A DNA stretch of 64,000 nucleotides. It comes from Propionicimonas paludicola. GTDB taxonomy: Bacteria > Actinomycetota > Actinomycetes > Propionibacteriales > Propionibacteriaceae. Under the pieces are notes generated by a model. It saw only the letters and a list, made by a program, of their open reading frames with translations, ran no database searches and was not told the DNA's origin. Below are positions 42,353 through 51,010 of this stretch, in pieces. The position numbers and the translations under genes were made by a program. Position 1 is the stretch's first letter; each line of letters begins with the position of its first letter. The stretch spans positions 3,162,001 to 3,226,000 of the forward strand of contig NZ_PDJC01000001.1 of assembly GCF_002563675.1 (NCBI RefSeq), read 5' to 3'.

Positions 42353-43264
42353 TCAGCTGAGCAGCAGGTACAGCGTCGGCATGGCGACGATCGCCACCAG
42401 CACGCTGACCGAGTTCGCGAAGCTGGCCAGTTCGACGTCGAGCTCGGCTTCGGCGCAGAACGCCGGCATCATGGCCGCGATCGGGGCGAACAGCAGCATC
42501 ACCACAACCACCCGGGCATCTGTCGGCAACGGCAGCAGGTACCAGGAGGCCACCCCGACCACCAGGCCGAACACATAGCGGCGGGCCAGTAGCCGCGCTG
42601 CGTCGAGGTACTTGGCTCGGCTCAGTCGCAGGTCCAGGCCGATGCCGATCATCAGCATGGCCAGGAAGGGGTTCGCCGCGCCGACCGTCGAGGTGAACAC
42701 GATGAGTTGGTCGGGCAGTCGCAGGTTGAGCAGTTGCATGACCAGCAGCGTCACGTAGGTCACGAAGACCGGGTTGGTACCGACCTTGCGCAGCAAGGCG
42801 CTCAGCCGCAGCCGTCCGGACGGGTGCACCAACGACATGCCCCAGCCGTAGGCGATGCCCGCGCTGGCCACCGCGGTGCCGATGTCGAACAGCGAGGAGA
42901 AGACCATCGCGTGCGGACCGACCAGGCCGGACAGGTACGGGGTGGAGAAGGCGCCGATGTTGTAGCTGCCGGAGTTGAAGACGGCGAACGCCTGGTCCTG
43001 CCGACTGCGTCGTCGGGTTTGCAGGTAGCCGATCACTTGGAGAGCGACGTTCACCAGCAGCCCGAAGACGGCCAGACCGAGCAGGGCGAACTCGACGTGG
43101 AAGGTGTTGAAGCTGGTGAACAGGGCACACGGCAGGGTCACGCCCAGCACGATCTTGGAGAACTTGCTGAAGTCGGACGTGCTCACCCAGCCGGCCCGCT
43201 TGGCCAGCTGGCCGATGCCAATGATGGCGACCAGGCTCAGCGCGCGCAGCAGGGTATCCAGCAC
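42353..43264 (-). CDS. AEC family transporter (auxin efflux carrier-like permease)
   Basis: 303 residues with about ten transmembrane helices in two repeats, and the family's asparagine/proline features (NSGSYNIGAFSTPYLSG). Bacterial AEC members export or import organic acids such as malate. GTG start at 43264 (the first residues LDTLLRAL are hydrophobic). Converges with the sigma-like gene. The upstream region is the repeat island. Confidence 0.88.
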   Translation of the reverse strand: MLDTLLRALSLVAIIGIGQLAKRAGWVSTSDFSKFSKIVLGVTLPCALFTSFNTFHVEFALLGLAVFGLLVNVALQVIGYLQTRRRSRQDQAFAVFNSGSYNIGAFSTPYLSGLVGPHAMVFSSLFDIGTAVASAGIAYGWGMSLVHPSGRLRLSALLRKVGTNPVFVTYVTLLVMQLLNLRLPDQLIVFTSTVGAANPFLAMLMIGIGLDLRLSRAKYLDAARLLARRYVFGLVVGVASWYLLPLPTDARVVVVMLLFAPIAAMMPAFCAEAELDVELASFANSVSVLVAIVAMPTLYLLLS

Positions 43265-43296
43265 GTCCGCACGCTACCGCCTCGGTCTGCCCGCCC

Positions 43297-43395
43297 CCGA
43301 CTCCGTCCCACCGCCGACTCCGTCCCACCGGCCACGGGGCGCCCCGGCCCCGCCTCCCGTCCCACCGGCCACGGGGCGCCCCGGCCCCGCCTCCC
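43297..43395. repeat. two tandem repeat arrays (17 bp x2 and 37 bp x2)
   Basis: CCGACTCCGTCCCACCG occurs twice head to tail at 43297-43313 and 43314-43330. Starting inside the second copy, an exact 37-bp unit runs 43322-43358 and 43359-43395; it contains CCACGGGGCGCCCCGG, a GC-rich palindromic stretch. The identity of the units suggests recent duplication or slippage. Confidence 0.85.
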
Positions 43396-43482
43396 GGTTC
43401 CCGCTACCGAGAGCAACTCTTGCTGCCGAAATTCCGGTAGCGGGAGTTCCATTCGGTAGCGCGAACGGGTTTGGGGGGCGGC
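43393..43482. repeat. 90-bp direct repeat, copy 1
   Basis: Begins CCCGGTTCCCGCTACC and ends TTTGGGGGGCGGC. It matches copy 2 except for one G/A difference (GTAGCGGG against GTAGCAGG). Inside are inverted motifs CCGCTACCG/CGGTAGCGG and AGAGCAA/CTTGCT, so each copy can fold. Confidence 0.85.
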
Positions 43483-43586
43483 CAGGAGCTGGCTCGGAGG
43501 GGGCGGGACGACTCGGAATGGTCTCGCCCCACCGTGCCTCGCCCGGGTCCTCCGTCCCGGATCTGCCCAGCCCCGACCGGCTCCTG

Positions 43587-43676
43587 CCCGGTTCCCGCTA
43601 CCGAGAGCAACTCTTGCTGCCGAAATTCCGGTAGCAGGAGTTCCATTCGGTAGCGCGAACGGGTTTGGGGGGCGGC
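43587..43676. repeat. 90-bp direct repeat, copy 2
   Basis: Second copy of the 90-bp element, in the same orientation, offset by 194 bp from copy 1 with unrelated sequence between them. It ends about 55 bp before the pdxH start. The single difference from copy 1 breaks one pair of the CCCGCTACCG hairpin. Confidence 0.85.
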
Positions 43677-43729
43677 TCCGCCGCTGGCCCGGGGTGAGGG
43701 ACGGCGTCGGGCGGGCCTACCCTTGCAGG

Positions 43730-44362
43730 GTGGACCTCAGTGAGATGCGGATCAGTTACGAGCGCGACGAGTTGGACGAGAGCGCGGCCGGCAATGCGCC
43801 GCTGGAGCTCTTCGAGCGCTGGCTGGCCCAGGCGATCGCGGCCAAGGTGCCCGAGCCGAACGCCATGACGCTGGCCACGGTCGGGCCGGACGGGCAGCCG
43901 TCCACCCGGATCGTGTTGGTGAAGAGCTGCGACGCCTCCGGGGTGGTCTTCTACACCAACTACGACAGCCGCAAGGCCCGCGAGCTGGCCGGCAACCCGA
44001 AGGCTGCTCTGCAGTTCCACTGGGTCGAGCTGCAGCGAGTGATCCGAATCGAGGGGACGGTTGAGCTCACCTCCGACGAGGAGTCGGACGCCTACTTCGC
44101 GTCCCGCCCGATCGACTCGCGGATCGGCGCCTGGGCGTCCCCGCAGAGCCAGGTGATCGCCAACCGAGGCGTCCTGGTGGCCAATGTGGCCAAGGTCGCC
44201 GCGAGCCACGGGCTGAACCCGCCGCGTCCGCCGAACTGGGGCGGCTACCGGCTGGTCCCGCACACCTGGGAGTTCTGGCAGGGCCGCAAGTCCCGGCTGC
44301 ACGACCGGATCCGGTTCACCCGCCAACCCGACGGCTGGCGCAAGGAGCGGCTAGCTCCCTAG
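43730..44362 (+). CDS. pdxH: pyridoxamine 5'-phosphate oxidase
   Basis: 210 residues, the normal PdxH size. This FMN enzyme oxidises pyridoxine or pyridoxamine phosphate to pyridoxal phosphate. Visible motifs are [20 protein letters not shown] and [20 protein letters not shown] for FMN binding, [14 protein letters not shown], and the C-terminal [15 protein letters not shown] that contacts substrate. The GTG at 43730 ([10 protein letters not shown]) is preferred; an upstream GTG at 43694 would add 12 residues that look non-coding. Followed by a PLP-dependent aminotransferase gene, which uses its product, on the same strand. Confidence 0.95.
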   Translation: MDLSEMRISYERDELDESAAGNAPLELFERWLAQAIAAKVPEPNAMTLATVGPDGQPSTRIVLVKSCDASGVVFYTNYDSRKARELAGNPKAALQFHWVELQRVIRIEGTVELTSDEESDAYFASRPIDSRIGAWASPQSQVIANRGVLVANVAKVAASHGLNPPRPPNWGGYRLVPHTWEFWQGRKSRLHDRIRFTRQPDGWRKERLAP

Positions 44363-44427
44363 CCGGGGCAGGGTCGCGGGTTGGACGACCCCTGCCCGCG
44401 CGCACCGCAGCGTGAAACCATCGGCTG

Positions 44428-45615
44428 GTGACCAGTCCCACCGCTTTCGAGATCGCTGCCCGCTTCGCCTCTGTGAAGAGCTCTCCGGTACGCGACATTC
44501 TCTCGGTGGTCGGACGCGAGGACGTGATCACCTTCGCCGGCGGCATCCCGGACGCCTCCTTGTTCGAGCTGGACGACTTCCATGCCGCCTACGACTACGT
44601 CCTGACTCATCAGGGACAGCGGGCGCTGCAGTACGCCACCACCCAGGGTGAGCCGGAGCTGCTCGAGCTGCTCGCCGCCCGAACCAGTCGCAAGCTGCCC
44701 ACCACGTCCGCGCAGTTGCAGGTGACCAGCGGCTCCCAGGAGGGGATCTACCTGGTCGGCCAGGTGTTGCTCGATCCCGGCGACGTGGTGCTGGTCGAGC
44801 AGCCCACCTACCTGGCCGCCGTGCAGGCGTTCACCCTCAGCGGCGCCCGGCTGATCGCGGTCGAGACCGACGACAGCGGGGTGCTGCCGGACGCGCTCGA
44901 CGCCGCCATCGCCGAGCATCACCCCAAGTTCGTCTACCTGATCCCCACCTTCCAGAACCCCAGCGGACGCTCGATGCCGGTCGATCGCCGGGCCGCGGTG
45001 GCCGAGGTGCTGCTACGCACGCGGACGCCGCTGCTCGAGGACGACCCCTACGGAGAGCTGCGCTTCGAGGGGGTCTCGGCACCGCCGCTGGCCGCACTGC
45101 CGGGGATGGCCGCCCAGACCGTCCTGCTCAGCTCGGCGTCGAAGATCATGGCCCCCGGCATCCGGATCGGCTGGCTGCGTGCCGAGGGTCCGATCCTGCG
45201 CGCCATCGAGGTGGCCAAGCAGGCGGTCGGGCTGCAGAGCGCGGTCACCGATCAGCTCGCCGTGGCCCGCTACCTGGCCACCTGCGACCTGGACGCCCAC
45301 ATCGCCCACGTCAGCCGGATCTATCGAACCCGCCGGGACGCCATGGCCGACGGGCTGGCCGGCCTGCTCCCGGCCAGTGCCACGATCACGCATCCAGAAG
45401 GCGGGATGTTCTTGTGGGCGAGCCTGGGTGGAGGCGTCGACACCGCCGAGTTGTTGCCCAAGGCGGTCGACAACGGCATCGCCTACGTCCCCGGCTGGCC
45501 GTTCTTCGTGGCCGACCCCGACCATTCGGCCATGCGGCTGTCCTATGTGACCAACTCGCCCGAGGTGATCGCCGAGGGCCTGTCCCGGTTGGCCAAGGTG
45601 TTCGGCTGGGCCTGA
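44428..45615 (+). CDS. PLP-dependent aminotransferase, class I/II (LysN/AAT-like)
   Basis: 395 residues of aminotransferase fold type I. The PLP lysine lies in LLSSASKIMAPGIRIGW, and the conserved YLIPTFQNPSGRSM and LEDDPYGELRF motifs are typical of 2-aminoadipate/aromatic aminotransferases of the MocR-related branch, here without a DNA-binding domain. It transfers amino groups between an amino acid and a 2-oxoacid; the specific donor is not resolvable. GTG start at 44428, 65 bp after pdxH on the same strand. Converges with the GlxA-type regulator 4 bp after its stop. Confidence 0.92.
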   Translation: MTSPTAFEIAARFASVKSSPVRDILSVVGREDVITFAGGIPDASLFELDDFHAAYDYVLTHQGQRALQYATTQGEPELLELLAARTSRKLPTTSAQLQVTSGSQEGIYLVGQVLLDPGDVVLVEQPTYLAAVQAFTLSGARLIAVETDDSGVLPDALDAAIAEHHPKFVYLIPTFQNPSGRSMPVDRRAAVAEVLLRTRTPLLEDDPYGELRFEGVSAPPLAALPGMAAQTVLLSSASKIMAPGIRIGWLRAEGPILRAIEVAKQAVGLQSAVTDQLAVARYLATCDLDAHIAHVSRIYRTRRDAMADGLAGLLPASATITHPEGGMFLWASLGGGVDTAELLPKAVDNGIAYVPGWPFFVADPDHSAMRLSYVTNSPEVIAEGLSRLAKVFGWA

Positions 45616-45619
45616 GCGT

Positions 45620-46591
45620 TCAGCGCGTCCGCTGCCGAAAGCTCTCCCGGTAGCGGGACGGGGCCACCGAGACCCGCGCCTGGAAGTGCTTGCGGAACAG
45701 GTCGGCGCTGCCGAAGCCCACCCGTGCGGCGATCTGCTCGATGCTCAGGTCACTGCTCTCCAGCAGTTCCTGGGCTGCCACAACTCGCTGGTCGATCAGC
45801 CAACGGCTCGGGCTGACCCCCAGGTCGGCGAAGCGACGCTGGAGGGTGCGGGGGGACACCTGGGCGGCCACAGCCAGCCGATCGAGGGTCCAGCGTCGGC
45901 TCAGGTCGGCACTGACCGCCTGCTGCAGTCGGTCCAGGTCGGCACCGGGCAAGTCTTCGCGCCCGACTCGTGGCGGGATGAACTGGGCCTGGCCGCCGGA
46001 GCGGGAGACCGGCAGCACCATCGAGCGGGCCACCGTCGCGGCCGCCGCTGTTCCGTGGAAGTGGCGGACGATGGCCAGACACATGTCGACACCGGCCGTG
46101 ACCCCGGCCGAGGTCCACAACCGGCGTTGCTCGTCGTGCAGGTGGATCACTGCCGGATCAACCCGGATGGACGGATGCTGCGCGGCCAGCCGTCCGGTGT
46201 GGCGCCAGTGGGTGGTCGCCGAGCTGCCGTCGAGCAGGCCGGTCTCGGCCAGCAGGAAGGTCCCGGTGCACAGGGCGGCCAGGGTTGCCCCGCGGGCGTG
46301 CTGCGCCCGTAGCCAAGCCGCGGACGCCTGGACGTCCACGCCGTCGAAGTCGTCCAGCACCGTCTCGATCTGGCTGAACCCCGGGATCAGGATCAGCTCG
46401 GCGGCGTCCAGAGCGGATAGCGGCTCGACGTCGGTGCGCAGCCCGCCGCTGAGCGGAACCGGGCTGGACGGACCGGCCAGGACGACCTCGTTGCGCGGAG
46501 CACCGTCGGCCACGCCGGAGCTGAACACCTCGATGGCGATCGCCACATCGAAGCTGCGCATTCGCGGAAGGAGCAGTACGCCGACCAGCAT
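45620..46591 (-). CDS. GlxA family AraC-type regulator (DJ-1/PfpI amidotransferase-like N-terminus)
   Basis: 323 residues. The N-terminal class I amidotransferase/DJ-1-like domain (about 1-180) has the nucleophile-elbow Cys in LAALCTGTFLLAETG. The C-terminal AraC double helix-turn-helix (about 215-320) reads LAVAAQVSPRTLQRRFADLG, then IEQIAARVGFGSADLFRKHF. Relatives activate genes for quaternary amine or nitrogen use. Divergent from the isochorismatase-like gene 70 bp away, a likely target because such hydrolases are frequent partners. Confidence 0.93.
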   Translation of the reverse strand: MLVGVLLLPRMRSFDVAIAIEVFSSGVADGAPRNEVVLAGPSSPVPLSGGLRTDVEPLSALDAAELILIPGFSQIETVLDDFDGVDVQASAAWLRAQHARGATLAALCTGTFLLAETGLLDGSSATTHWRHTGRLAAQHPSIRVDPAVIHLHDEQRRLWTSAGVTAGVDMCLAIVRHFHGTAAAATVARSMVLPVSRSGGQAQFIPPRVGREDLPGADLDRLQQAVSADLSRRWTLDRLAVAAQVSPRTLQRRFADLGVSPSRWLIDQRVVAAQELLESSDLSIEQIAARVGFGSADLFRKHFQARVSVAPSRYRESFRQRTR

Positions 46592-46661
46592 GACGCGATA
46601 TTAGCGATACCTGACATCTACGCCACTCGTCCGCCACCCGCGCGCAGGCTGGAATGGAGCC

Positions 46662-47243
46662 ATGAACGACAAGACTGCACTGATCGTGATCGACGTCCAG
46701 CTCGGCTTCGAGGTGGAGTCGTTCTGGGGCGTCCCGGCCAATCCGGACGCCGACGCCCACATCGCCGCCCTGGTCGCGGCCTGGACTGCCGAGGACCGCG
46801 GCCCGATCGTCCTGGTCCGGCACGACTCGGGCAAGCCCAGCTCGCCGCTGCACCCGTCCAACCCGGGCAACCGGCTGAAGGGCTACTTGGCAGAACTCAG
46901 CCCGGACCTGCTGATCACCAAGAACGTGAACTCGGCGTTCCTGGGCGCGCCGAACCTCGATCAGTGGCTGCGCGAGGCCGGCATCCAGCGGCTGGTGCTG
47001 TGCGGGATCCAGACCAACATGTGTGTCGAAACCACCGCCCGGATGGGGGGCAACCTCGGCTACCAGGTGATTGTGCCCCTCGATGCCACCAGCACTTTCG
47101 CCCTGGCCGCCGACCTGCCCACCGGACGAGTGCAGCTGAGCGGAGCCGAACTGATGGCGGCCACCGCCGTGAACCTGCAGGCCGGCGGCTTCGCCCAGGT
47201 GGTCAGCACCGCAGCTCTGCTGTCCGACCGCCCGGCGTCCTAG
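46662..47243 (+). CDS. cysteine hydrolase, isochorismatase-like family
   Basis: 193 residues. The Asp-Lys-Cys triad is visible: Asp11 in IVIDVQLGF, Lys87 in LLITKNVNSAF and Cys121 in GIQTNMCVETTAR. It hydrolyses small amides or related bonds (nicotinamidase/isochorismatase/biuret-type); substrate unknown. GGAATGGAG precedes the ATG. Divergent from the GlxA-type regulator, and its stop overlaps the convergent HAD gene by 4 bases. Confidence 0.92.
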   Translation: MNDKTALIVIDVQLGFEVESFWGVPANPDADAHIAALVAAWTAEDRGPIVLVRHDSGKPSSPLHPSNPGNRLKGYLAELSPDLLITKNVNSAFLGAPNLDQWLREAGIQRLVLCGIQTNMCVETTARMGGNLGYQVIVPLDATSTFALAADLPTGRVQLSGAELMAATAVNLQAGGFAQVVSTAALLSDRPAS

Positions 47244-47842
47244 AAGCCCGGGACGTCCAGCTGGCCCAGCGCGCGCCGAATGGTGACGGCATCGTCCGCA
47301 GGGGTGTGGACGATGCCGTGCAGGCCGGCGCTGCGGGCGGCTTCGATGTTCTCTGGCAGGTCGTCGATCATCACGGCCTCCTCCGGAGCCACCCCGAGCC
47401 GAGTGACGATCTGGGTGAAGTAGGCCGGGTCGGGCTTGGCCACCCCCAACTCGAAGGAGTAGCAGAGCTCGTCGAAGTAGTCGGCATAGGGCAGGTTCTG
47501 CTGCATCCACCGACCTCGATAGGGCTGCTGGTTGGTGGCCAGCGCCGTCTTCAGGCCGGCGGCCCGGGCCTCGGCGACCACCTCGAGCATCGGCTCACGC
47601 AGCTCGATCCGGTACCAGATCTGGATCAGCTCCTCGACGCTCACCGTCAGCCGGTACCGCTCGATCACCGTCTGCAGCACCTCGACCAACTCGACCTGGC
47701 CGGTCATGGTCGTGGCCTCCTCGGCCAGCAGGTCCTTGACGAAGCCTGGCCGGTCCTCACCCAGCCGCGTGAACGCCTCGATGGCGCCGGCCGTCGGCCA
47801 CTGCAGCACCCCGTCCGCGTCGAACAGCAGGGCGCGGATCAT
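47240..47842 (-). CDS. HAD superfamily hydrolase, subfamily IA
   Basis: 200 residues. HAD motif I LLFDADGVL (Asp8 nucleophile, Asp10 acid/base), motif II TNQQ, motif III Lys in GVAKPDP, motif IV VMIDDLPENIEAA. It acts as a phosphatase or dehalogenase on small molecules in the cytoplasm. The ATG at 47842 gives the standard N-terminus; the 48 residues read upstream are non-coding. It lies 38 bp downstream of ilvD on the same strand. Confidence 0.92.
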   Translation of the reverse strand: MIRALLFDADGVLQWPTAGAIEAFTRLGEDRPGFVKDLLAEEATTMTGQVELVEVLQTVIERYRLTVSVEELIQIWYRIELREPMLEVVAEARAAGLKTALATNQQPYRGRWMQQNLPYADYFDELCYSFELGVAKPDPAYFTQIVTRLGVAPEEAVMIDDLPENIEAARSAGLHGIVHTPADDAVTIRRALGQLDVPGF

Positions 47843-47880
47843 CGGCCGGTCCTCGCGGGCCGGACGGTCGGCTGCCGAAC

Positions 47881-49722
47881 TCAATTGGCCAGGGAGCGGG
47901 CAGCGCCCTTGTCGGCCGACAGGGCCAGGGATGCGTAGACCTTCAACGCCATGCTCACCTGGCGGTCGCGGTTCTTCGGCTTCCACCCCTCGGCGTCGCG
48001 GACGGCCCGGCGCGCGGCCAGGGTCTCGTCATCGACCAGCAGGTTCATGCTGCGCTCGGGGATCGAGATCTCGATGATGTCGCCGTCCTCGACCAGGCCG
48101 ATCACGCCACCGGAGGCGGCCTCCGGCGAGACGTGGCCGATCGACAGGCCCGACGAGCCGCCGGAGAAGCGTCCGTCGGTGATCAGCGCGCACTTCTGAC
48201 CCAGGCCCAGGCCCTTGATGTAGGAGGTCGGGTAGAGCATCTCCTGCATGCCGGGGCCGCCCTTGGGGCCCTCGTAGCGGACGATCACCACGTCGCCGGG
48301 CTGGACCCGCTTGCTCAAGATGGCCTCGACGGCCTCCTCCTGGGACTCGGTCACCACGGCCGGGCCGCGGAACGTCCACACGGCCTCGGGGACGCCGGCA
48401 GTCTTCACGATGGCGCCGTCCACGGCCAGGTTGCCCTTCAGGATGGCCAGGCCGCCGTCGACGGTGTAGGGGTGCGCCACGTCGCGAATGCAGCCGGCCT
48501 CGGAGTCGACGTCCAGCTCGTCCCAGCGGGCCGTCGAGCTGAACGCCTCGGTGGTCCGCACGCCGCCGGGCGCTGCGTGGAAAAGCTCGATGGCCTCGGG
48601 CAACGCGCTGCCGCCGCGGATATCCCAGTTGGCCATCCAGGCGTCCAGCGAGGGGGAGTGGACGGCGTGGACGTTGCGGTCTAGCAGCCCGCCGCGATCC
48701 AGCTCACCGATGATGGCGGCGATCCCGCCGGCTCGGTGGACGTCCTCCATGTAGTAGTTGGTGGTGTTCGGGGCCACCTTGCAGATGCACGGGGTGATCC
48801 GGGACAGCGCGTCGATGTCATCGGAGTCGAAGTCGACCCCGGCCTCGTGGGCCGCGGCCAGCAGGTGCAGCACGGTGTTGGTGGAGCCACCCATGGCGAT
48901 GTCGACCCGCATGGCGTTCGCGAAGGCCTCGCGAGTGGCGATGGCCAGCGGCAGGACCGACTCGTCCTCGTCGTCGTAGTAGCGCTTGGCCAGCTCGACC
49001 ACCAGCTTGCCGGCGTTCAGGAACAGGTCGCGGCGCGCGGACGCGGTGGCCAGCGTCGAGCCGTTGCCGGGCAGGGCCAGGCCGATCACTTCGAGCAGGC
49101 AGTTCATCGAGTTGGCCGTGAACATCCCCGAACACGAGCCGCAGGTCGGGCAGGCGTTGGCCTCGATGGTGTGCATCTGCTCGTCGGTGACGGTCTCGTC
49201 CACAGCCTTGTACATGGCGTCGATCAGGTCGAGCCGGGTGGTGGCCACGCCCTCGAAGACGTGCGCCTTGCCGGCCTCCATGGGGCCGCCGGAGACGAAC
49301 ACGGTCGGGATGTTCAGCCGCAGCGCGGCCAGCAGCATGCCCGGAGTGATCTTGTCGCAGTTGGAGATGCAGACCAGGGCGTCCGCCTTGTGCGCGTTCA
49401 CCATGAACTCCACCGAGTCGGCGATCAGCTCACGGCTGGGCAGCGAGTAGAGCATGCCGTCGTGGCCCATGGCGATGCCGTCGTCGATGGCGATGGTGTT
49501 GAACTCGCGTCCGACGCCGCCGGCTTCAGCGACCGCACCGGCCACCAGCTGGCCCATGTCCTTGAGGTGGACGTGCCCGGGGACGAACTGAGTGAACGAG
49601 TTCGCAATGGCCACGATCGGCTTGCCGAAGTCGGATTCGACCAGTCCGGTGGCGCGCCACAGGGCGCGAGCGCCGGCCATGTTGCGGCCGTGGGTGGTGG
49701 TGCGAGAACGCAGTGCGGGCAT
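47881..49722 (-). CDS. ilvD: dihydroxy-acid dehydratase
   Basis: 613 residues, the typical IlvD length. Iron-sulfur enzyme that dehydrates 2,3-dihydroxy acids in valine, leucine and isoleucine synthesis. Cluster-binding cysteines are in [12 protein letters not shown] and [12 protein letters not shown]. Other hallmarks are [22 protein letters not shown] and the C-terminal [25 protein letters not shown] 49722 opens the family consensus [19 protein letters not shown]; the upstream extension is not conserved. It is separate from other ilv genes. A HAD hydrolase gene follows on the same strand. Confidence 0.97.
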   Translation of the reverse strand: MPALRSRTTTHGRNMAGARALWRATGLVESDFGKPIVAIANSFTQFVPGHVHLKDMGQLVAGAVAEAGGVGREFNTIAIDDGIAMGHDGMLYSLPSRELIADSVEFMVNAHKADALVCISNCDKITPGMLLAALRLNIPTVFVSGGPMEAGKAHVFEGVATTRLDLIDAMYKAVDETVTDEQMHTIEANACPTCGSCSGMFTANSMNCLLEVIGLALPGNGSTLATASARRDLFLNAGKLVVELAKRYYDDEDESVLPLAIATREAFANAMRVDIAMGGSTNTVLHLLAAAHEAGVDFDSDDIDALSRITPCICKVAPNTTNYYMEDVHRAGGIAAIIGELDRGGLLDRNVHAVHSPSLDAWMANWDIRGGSALPEAIELFHAAPGGVRTTEAFSSTARWDELDVDSEAGCIRDVAHPYTVDGGLAILKGNLAVDGAIVKTAGVPEAVWTFRGPAVVTESQEEAVEAILSKRVQPGDVVIVRYEGPKGGPGMQEMLYPTSYIKGLGLGQKCALITDGRFSGGSSGLSIGHVSPEAASGGVIGLVEDGDIIEISIPERSMNLLVDDETLAARRAVRDAEGWKPKNRDRQVSMALKVYASLALSADKGAARSLAN

Positions 49723-50085
49723 GACTACCTCATTTCGATGCAGGAGCCAGCCTAGTTCGCCGTGTCCAACGCGGGCAGTCCCATCTCGTCCGCTTGGGAC
49801 GAACAGCCCCGCGCGGCCCCGCTCCGGCCGGGTTGGCCGCGGCCGCTCGGGGTCTGTATTCACTCAGTATTGAAATGCATGATCTGCTGGTCTAGCGTCT
49901 GTGGCAGTGGGTGGCGCCGAAGGGCACGGGGGCATCGAGGTCCGACGGTCCGCTCGCGGTTGCGATACGGCTCAGGTGTCGCACTCGCCCTGGCCGGTGT
50001 CGCGCGGTGAAGGTAGAAGAGGAAGCGCAACTGTGGGCTGAGCCCGTGGCGTCTTGGGGGAGCCGCCTGCGGAGTGGGACGAAAG

Positions 50086-50129
50086 GGAACCGTCCCCATG
50101 CGTCCCACCCGCTCAGTGGGGACGGTTCC
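50086..50129. repeat. GGAACCGTCCCC/GGGGACGGTTCC inverted pair
   Basis: GGAACCGTCCCC at 50086-50097 and its exact complement GGGGACGGTTCC at 50118-50129, 20 bases apart. The core is the same 12-mer as in the hairpin at 30307-30347. Confidence 0.8.
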
Positions 50130-50151
50130 ATCGAGTTGCGCTGACCAGAGT

Positions 50152-50173
50152 GGACGGTGTCGGAACCGTCCCC
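50152..50173. repeat. GGACGGT-N6-ACCGTCC palindrome downstream of PhzF gene
   Basis: GGACGGT and ACCGTCC flank a 6-base loop, followed by CC. It ends 13 bases beyond the PhzF stop. The structure is nearly identical to the element at 57943-57964, which abuts the rarD stop, so both may act as 3'-end hairpins. Confidence 0.7.
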
Positions 50174-50185
50174 GTTTCGGTCCGG

Positions 50186-51010
50186 CTAGAGGTCGACGGT
50201 GCCGGTGATGATCGGGCGGACTCGTCCACCGATCCAGATGTCGGTGCCATCGTCGTGGACGAAGATCTCGCCGCGCCGGCCCAGCTGCGAGCCCTGGGTG
50301 GCCGTGTACTCGGACGGCACGGCGCCGCGGGCGCGCAGCCACTGGGCGACCGAGGCGTTCAGGCTGCCGGTGACCGGATCCTCCCAGGCGCCGACCTGGC
50401 CGCGCACCTCGTACGCGAAGCGTCCGGTCTCCCGTCCGACCAGGCCCAAATGCTCCAGCGGGCCGAGCCTGCTGTGATCGAAGCGGACGGTGCGGACGGC
50501 CTGGGCGTCGGCCAGTTCGACCATCATCCACGGCGGGCCGTTGTCGCCCCACTCGTGGGCCACCCATTCGCTGCTCGGGACTCCGATCACGGCCTCGATT
50601 CGGGCGACCAGTTCGTCGGACAGTGGTCCGGTGCGTCGCCGCGGCGGGGCGGCGAAGGCCACCTGGTCGTCCTCGATCAGCAACGGCACCAGGCCGACTC
50701 CACACTCCTGAACCAGCTCGCCGGGACGCCGCGGGACGCCGCCGGCGGCCAGCCAGGCGAAGCCGCTGCCCAGGGTCGGGTGCCCGGCGAAGGGCAACTC
50801 GTTGTCGATGGTGAAGATCCGCACCCGGTAGTCGGCCTCCGGGGTGGTCGGCGGCAGCAGGAAGACGGTCTCGGACAGGTTCGTCCAGGCCGCGAAGCCG
50901 GCCATCTCGGCCTCACTCAGCCCGTCGGCGTCCACCACGACGCCCAGCGGGTTGCCGAAGCCGTCCGCCTCCGGCCCGAAGACGTCGACCTGGGTGAACC
51001 GCCGCTGCAT
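50186..51010 (-). CDS. PhzF family phenazine biosynthesis-like isomerase
   Basis: 274 residues with the two-lobe diaminopimelate-epimerase-like fold. Catalytic Glu47 is in NLSETVFL, and the family sequence IFTIDNELPFAGHPTLGSGF follows at about 65-84. C-terminal VGAWEDPVTGSLNASVAQWL contains the second conserved motif. Members isomerise small hydrophobic acids; only true PhzF makes phenazine, and there are no phz genes here. Its ATG overlaps the phosphofructokinase stop by one base (TGATG), so it is cotranslated with that gene. Confidence 0.92.
   Translation of the reverse strand: MQRRFTQVDVFGPEADGFGNPLGVVVDADGLSEAEMAGFAAWTNLSETVFLLPPTTPEADYRVRIFTIDNELPFAGHPTLGSGFAWLAAGGVPRRPGELVQECGVGLVPLLIEDDQVAFAAPPRRRTGPLSDELVARIEAVIGVPSSEWVAHEWGDNGPPWMMVELADAQAVRTVRFDHSRLGPLEHLGLVGRETGRFAYEVRGQVGAWEDPVTGSLNASVAQWLRARGAVPSEYTATQGSQLGRRGEIFVHDDGTDIWIGGRVRPIITGTVDL

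Larger units (their letters stand above)
43265..43729. other. 465-bp non-coding repeat island
   Basis: No credible gene lies between the AEC transporter and pdxH. The segment is built of nested direct repeats: two 17-bp units, two 37-bp units and two 90-bp copies. Frames that run through it (for example 43404-43646 minus) translate the repeats and show no gene-like features. Confidence 0.8.
49723..50185. other. 463-bp intergenic region with palindromic elements
   Basis: No gene is supported between ilvD and the PhzF-like gene. The first 360 bases, which should hold the ilvD promoter and leader, show nothing I can assign. The last 100 bases contain two palindromes of the GGGGACGGTTCC family. 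Confidence 0.6.

Noticed and set aside
43404-43646. Short frames in the repeat island encoding [19 protein letters not shown]-type repeats
   Set aside because: They are translations of the 90-bp DNA repeat on different strands, with no ribosome site or conserved context.
43297-43676. CRISPR-like array
   Set aside because: The units differ in length, two are in direct tandem without spacers, and no cas genes are nearby.
50186-51010. Phenazine biosynthesis locus
   Set aside because: Only a PhzF-family isomerase is present; none of the other phz genes are nearby and the family is broad.
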